Source: Rhizobium sp. 2MFCol3.1
GTDB lineage: Bacteria; Pseudomonadota; Alphaproteobacteria; Rhizobiales; Rhizobiaceae
Direction of reading: 5' to 3'
DNA: 64,000 bases
Assembly: GCF_000377565.1 (NCBI RefSeq)
Contig: NZ_KB898367.1
Span: forward strand, 1-64,000
Made by a program: the position numbers and the translations under genes. The notes beneath the pieces are model-generated. The model saw nothing but the letters and a program-made list of their open reading frames with translations, did no database searches and had not been told where the DNA came from. Below, piece by piece: positions 62,701-64,000 of this stretch. Positions within the stretch are counted from its first letter, which is position 1; each line of letters begins with the position of its first letter.

Positions 62701-64000
62701 CGCTGATCTCGGCATCTCGCGTCACCTTCCATGCCAAGAACGGCAAGATCATCGATCAGATCAATCGTGCCGTGGCGCTCTTCGCGCCGACCAAGGAAGA
62801 GCAGCAGGAACTCGAGAAGGTCAACGCCACGAAATCGCGCGCCAAGCGCACGGCACCGGTCGCCAAGGCGCAGGTTCCGGCACTGGTGGTTGAAGAGCAT
62901 GGCGATCTGAACTTCTGGAACGGCATCGGCGGCTTCTCCGGCGACGGACGCGAATATGTCGTCCGCGTCCCCGGCGGCCACGCCACCCCGCAGCCGTGGA
63001 TCAACGTGATCTCGAACGAGAAGTTCGGTTTCCACGTCGCGGCAGAAGGCGCCGGTTTCACCTGGAGCACCAACTCGCGTGACTACCAGCTGACCCCATG
63101 GACCAACGACGCGGTCATCAACCGGCCAGGCGAGGCGATCTATGTAATGGATCGCGACAGCGGAACCATTATGACGCCATTCGCTGCCCTGTCCGACCGC
63201 CAGGACATCCAGTTCGAAGCCCGTCATGGCCTCGGCTACTCTGTCTTCTCCAGCGTCCAGAACGACGTTTCTCTGGAACTGACGCAGACGGTCGATCGCG
63301 AGCGACCGGTGAAGCTGCAGCGCTTGCGCCTGCGCAACAACGGCAGCAGCCAGCGCAAGCTGCGTCTCTATGGCTACGTCGAGTGGGTACTCGGCAACAA
63401 TCCGCAGAAAACCGCGCCGTTCATCCTCTCCGAGCACGACGCCGAGACCGGCGCCATGTTTGCGAGCAACAACTACAGCATCGACTACTCCTCGCGCGTG
63501 GCCTTCTTCGCCGCCAGCGAGGCACTGTCGGGCTACACGGCAAGCCGCCGCGAGTTCATCGGCAAGGCTGGCACCATCAAGGCTCCGGCAGCCTTGAATC
63601 CGACTACCGTTCTATCGAGCAACATCGATCTGGATGGCGATCCGGCAGCGGCTCTCGCTATCGACATCGACCTCGCCGCCGGCGAGGAGCGCGATGTCAT
63701 CCTCTATCTCGGTGATACCGCGACGAAGGAAGAAGCCCGCGCGCTGATCGCCGATATCCGCAAGTCGTCCTTCGACGGCGCGGTTCAGGCAAACCGGGAT
63801 TTCTGGCAGGCCTTCACTGGCAAGCTGCAGATCTCGACCCCCGACCAGGGCATGAACACTCTGATCAACACCTGGCTGCCCTACCAGAGCCTCGGCTGCC
63901 GCATCATGGCACGCACGGCCTTCTATCAGGCCAGTGGCGCCTTCGGCTTCCGCGACCAGCTGCAGGATACGTTGGCTTTCGTGCTGCATGAGCCGTCGAT
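56754..64000 (+). CDS. ndvB: Cyclic beta-(1,2)-glucan synthase (3' end outside window)
   Basis: Open from ATG 56754 (MSISPTSPSPSRESETKQ) to the window edge, about 2415 of the ~2830 residues usual for NdvB/ChvB. Inner-membrane synthase that initiates, elongates and cyclises beta-1,2-glucan from UDP-glucose. N-terminal cytoplasmic part with membrane helices near residues 405-450; a GT84 glycosyltransferase domain with DAD (~624), 'HDLLEG' and QxxRW (~771, 'QHRWARGDWQ'); more helices near 810-980; a glycoamylase-like domain (~1330-1450, 'GISEAAFNARDHNLNYQYTNFGVP'); and the beginning of the GH94-type phosphorylase region that sets ring size ('YQASGAFGFRDQLQDTLAF'). The exporter ndvA lies at 5247. 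Confidence 0.97.
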   Translation, partial: MSISPTSPSPSRESETKQIDHNDSIRATYMSIEDIRAMGASAATSGVNSLVAFAPFDFFARHKENEKEILRVYRTTAADVEAGETITPAAEWLLDNHYIVEEAIQEVRRDFPKRFYRELPTIDVNGTKIPRTLALAWLYVAHTHSTISQESLTALVDGFQEHETLRIGELWALPSLVRYVLVENLRRISIRVERSRRMRRRANEAADELVRLTDPAKAAEYLKTLEPLAEDNTFSTQFLYRMRDGSQTSSLAITWLDERLEALGRDTEATTMAEHSRLSSGNVTMGNIIRSLREIDDTEWSVWVEQVSHVDKLLWDNSDYGLLDSGSRNKYRKQIEKLAKRSTMTEMEIAQLALDMTDEAKESGEDDPHEPNVGSFLAGAQRPKLEARATYSPTLVQHFVRAVRRFNWLSIAVPVLLLTILAMVIVGHFMASAGMAPIAIILLLIMFSLPASEGATGLFNTVLSFFVTPARLVGYEFKEGIPEDARTLLVVPCLISNRDSVDELVRNIEVHYLANPRGEIYFALLSDWPDSQVEETAADLEVLDYARREVANLSARYAYDGKTRFYLLHRRRLYNPSEGAWMGWERKRGKLHELNLLLRGDRDTTYLPGANVVPENVQYVMTLDADTRLMRDAVTKLVGKLYHPTNRPVINPETGRVESGYGVLQPRVTPSLTTGKDASVFQRVFSINRGLDPYVFTVSDVYQDLAGEGTFTGKGLYHVDAFEAALKGRIEENSVLSHDLLEGSMARCALVTDLELVEDFPTRYEVETSRQHRWARGDWQLLPYMFSTKHGVTALGRWKMFDNLRRSLTPIAWFFASVLGWYFMDPLGALIWQIVLIFCLFVAPTLSLINGIIPRTSDIVARAHLYTVWSDIRAANAQVALRIVFIADGACMMADAIGRSLYRLFVSHKLMLQWKTAASVQAGKQGTIWSYYKAMWHAPVLAVLGLAFAVVSGDKAYLVGIPFVALWILSPLVAYYVSQSAETEDRLEVAESVSNDLRKIARRTWRYFDTFTTAEQNYLPPDNVQETPHVIVATRTSPTNIGVYLLSVVSGRQFGWFSFEETIERLEQTIATIDKMEKFRGHLFNWYHTDTLETLGPRYVSAVDSGNLAGHLIAISSACRNWAEAPSAHMQGSLDGVGDTAGILAEVLADLPDDRKTVRPLRRRLEERIIGFQNALAAVKREHEFASIRIINLSVLARDIQKLAANLDHEVKSALSAEVTQWAEALVKVCEAHISDSTFDLANIDALRPRLIALRDKARDLAFSMDFGFLFRPERRLLSIGYRVESGELDQACYDLLASECRLTSLFGIAKGDLPTEHWYRLGRQVVPVGSRGALVSWSGSMFEYLMPPLVMQERGGGILNQTNNLVVVEQMNYARKLGIPWGISEAAFNARDHNLNYQYTNFGVPTLGLKRGLGHNAVIAPYASILASQYNPPAAIENLERLRKLGALGKYGFHDAVDFTPTRVPEGKTCAVVYNYYAHHHGMSIAAVANVAFNGHLRELFHSDPVIEAAELMLQEKAPRDIPVMSGKHESDTPASIQDDLLRPEIRKIYDPAARDRELVFLSNGHYSMMLTATGAGYSRWNGQSVSRWKPDPTEDRWGTFIFLRDTTTNEWWSATAEPKSIEGEQVKVLFADEKAEFTKTVGELTSEVEVIVATEHDAEGRRLTLLNTGTEDRFIEVTSYLEPVLTNDDTDNAHPAFARMFVKTEIGKRGDVIRVERNKRDGNEPNIAVAHLIVDNAGATRHTEFETDRRKFLGRGRSLANAAAFDQGATLSGTDGFTLDPVLSLRRTVRVPAGKKVSVIFWTIAAPSRNEVDQAVDRYRHADAFNHELVQAWTRTQVQMRHVGVTSQQASAFQHLGRHLVYPDMYLRADTAAVQAGMQSQSSLWPLAISGDFPIFTLRINDDMDLDIAREALLAQEYLRSRGVTADLVIMNERASSYAQDMQHAVDQMAENVRRLGQADGLRQHIFTVRKDLMEESTYHALISASRVTFHAKNGKIIDQINRAVALFAPTKEEQQELEKVNATKSRAKRTAPVAKAQVPALVVEEHGDLNFWNGIGGFSGDGREYVVRVPGGHATPQPWINVISNEKFGFHVAAEGAGFTWSTNSRDYQLTPWTNDAVINRPGEAIYVMDRDSGTIMTPFAALSDRQDIQFEARHGLGYSVFSSVQNDVSLELTQTVDRERPVKLQRLRLRNNGSSQRKLRLYGYVEWVLGNNPQKTAPFILSEHDAETGAMFASNNYSIDYSSRVAFFAASEALSGYTASRREFIGKAGTIKAPAALNPTTVLSSNIDLDGDPAAALAIDIDLAAGEERDVILYLGDTATKEEARALIADIRKSSFDGAVQANRDFWQAFTGKLQISTPDQGMNTLINTWLPYQSLGCRIMARTAFYQASGAFGFRDQLQDTLAFVLHEPS

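Overview
The window is high-GC DNA from an alphaproteobacterium of the Rhizobiaceae (Rhizobium / Neorhizobium / Agrobacterium type). The signs are both cyclic beta-1,2-glucan genes (ndvA, and ndvB running off the right edge), a 1154-residue pyruvate carboxylase with its biotinyl-lysine at 1119 as in R. etli, a LuxR-type regulator, the order rplU-rpmA-GNAT-obgE-proB-proA-nadD...rsfS-rlmH-M23-ctpA-deacetylase-rppH, an alphaproteobacterial LexA box (GAAC-N7-GAAC), and an sRNA with repeated CCTCCTCCC loops. It reads as origin-proximal chromosome, mostly housekeeping with small accessory insertions.

Layout. 1-580: right end of an IS481-family element sitting in a palindromic intergenic repeat. 580-7100: pyc, a LuxR-type regulator and ndvA. 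7100-16850: a VOC protein, an MFS (MHS-type) transporter with a large extracytoplasmic insertion, two PAP2 phosphatases, leuB (with a parS-like site directly after its stop), a Ser/Thr dehydratase-like enzyme, leuD, another VOC protein, a CoA-ester lyase and small proteins. 16930-22850: the SOS mutagenesis operon imuA-imuB-dnaE2 behind a LexA box. 23025-23790: bfd-bfr iron storage. 23840-29630: rppH, deacetylase, ctpA, M23/EnvC-like factor, rlmH, rsfS. 29790-32830: a one-domain ModE-like regulator convergent with modABC, with a Mo-box-like site. 33117-33232: a three-hairpin sRNA with anti-Shine-Dalgarno loops. 33260-40580: nadD, proA, proB, obgE, an EEP-family hydrolase with no standard start codon, two GNAT acetyltransferases, rpmA and rplU. 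40693: tRNA-Ser(CGA), then an IS481-like end remnant. 41000-44710: two small conserved proteins and a four-gene phospholipid-type operon (PlsC-like, CdsA-like, membrane protein, CDP-alcohol phosphotransferase-like). 44740-48900: methyltransferase, galE/exoB, phosphonate monoester hydrolase/sulfatase, DUF1993 protein. 49160-55520: dipeptidase plus a complete peptide ABC transporter. 55680-56420: three very small proteins. 56754-64000: ndvB, truncated by the window edge.

How the genes work together. ndvB makes, and ndvA exports, periplasmic cyclic beta-1,2-glucan. imuA-imuB-dnaE2 is a damage-induced translesion module. modABC imports molybdate under probable ModE control. proB and proA carry out the first two steps of proline synthesis. 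leuB and leuD belong to leucine synthesis. bfd and bfr store and release iron. The dipeptidase plus ABC transporter form a peptide uptake and hydrolysis unit. The least understood parts are the four-gene lipid operon, the small-protein cluster before ndvB, and the non-coding elements (parS-like site, sRNA, palindromes).
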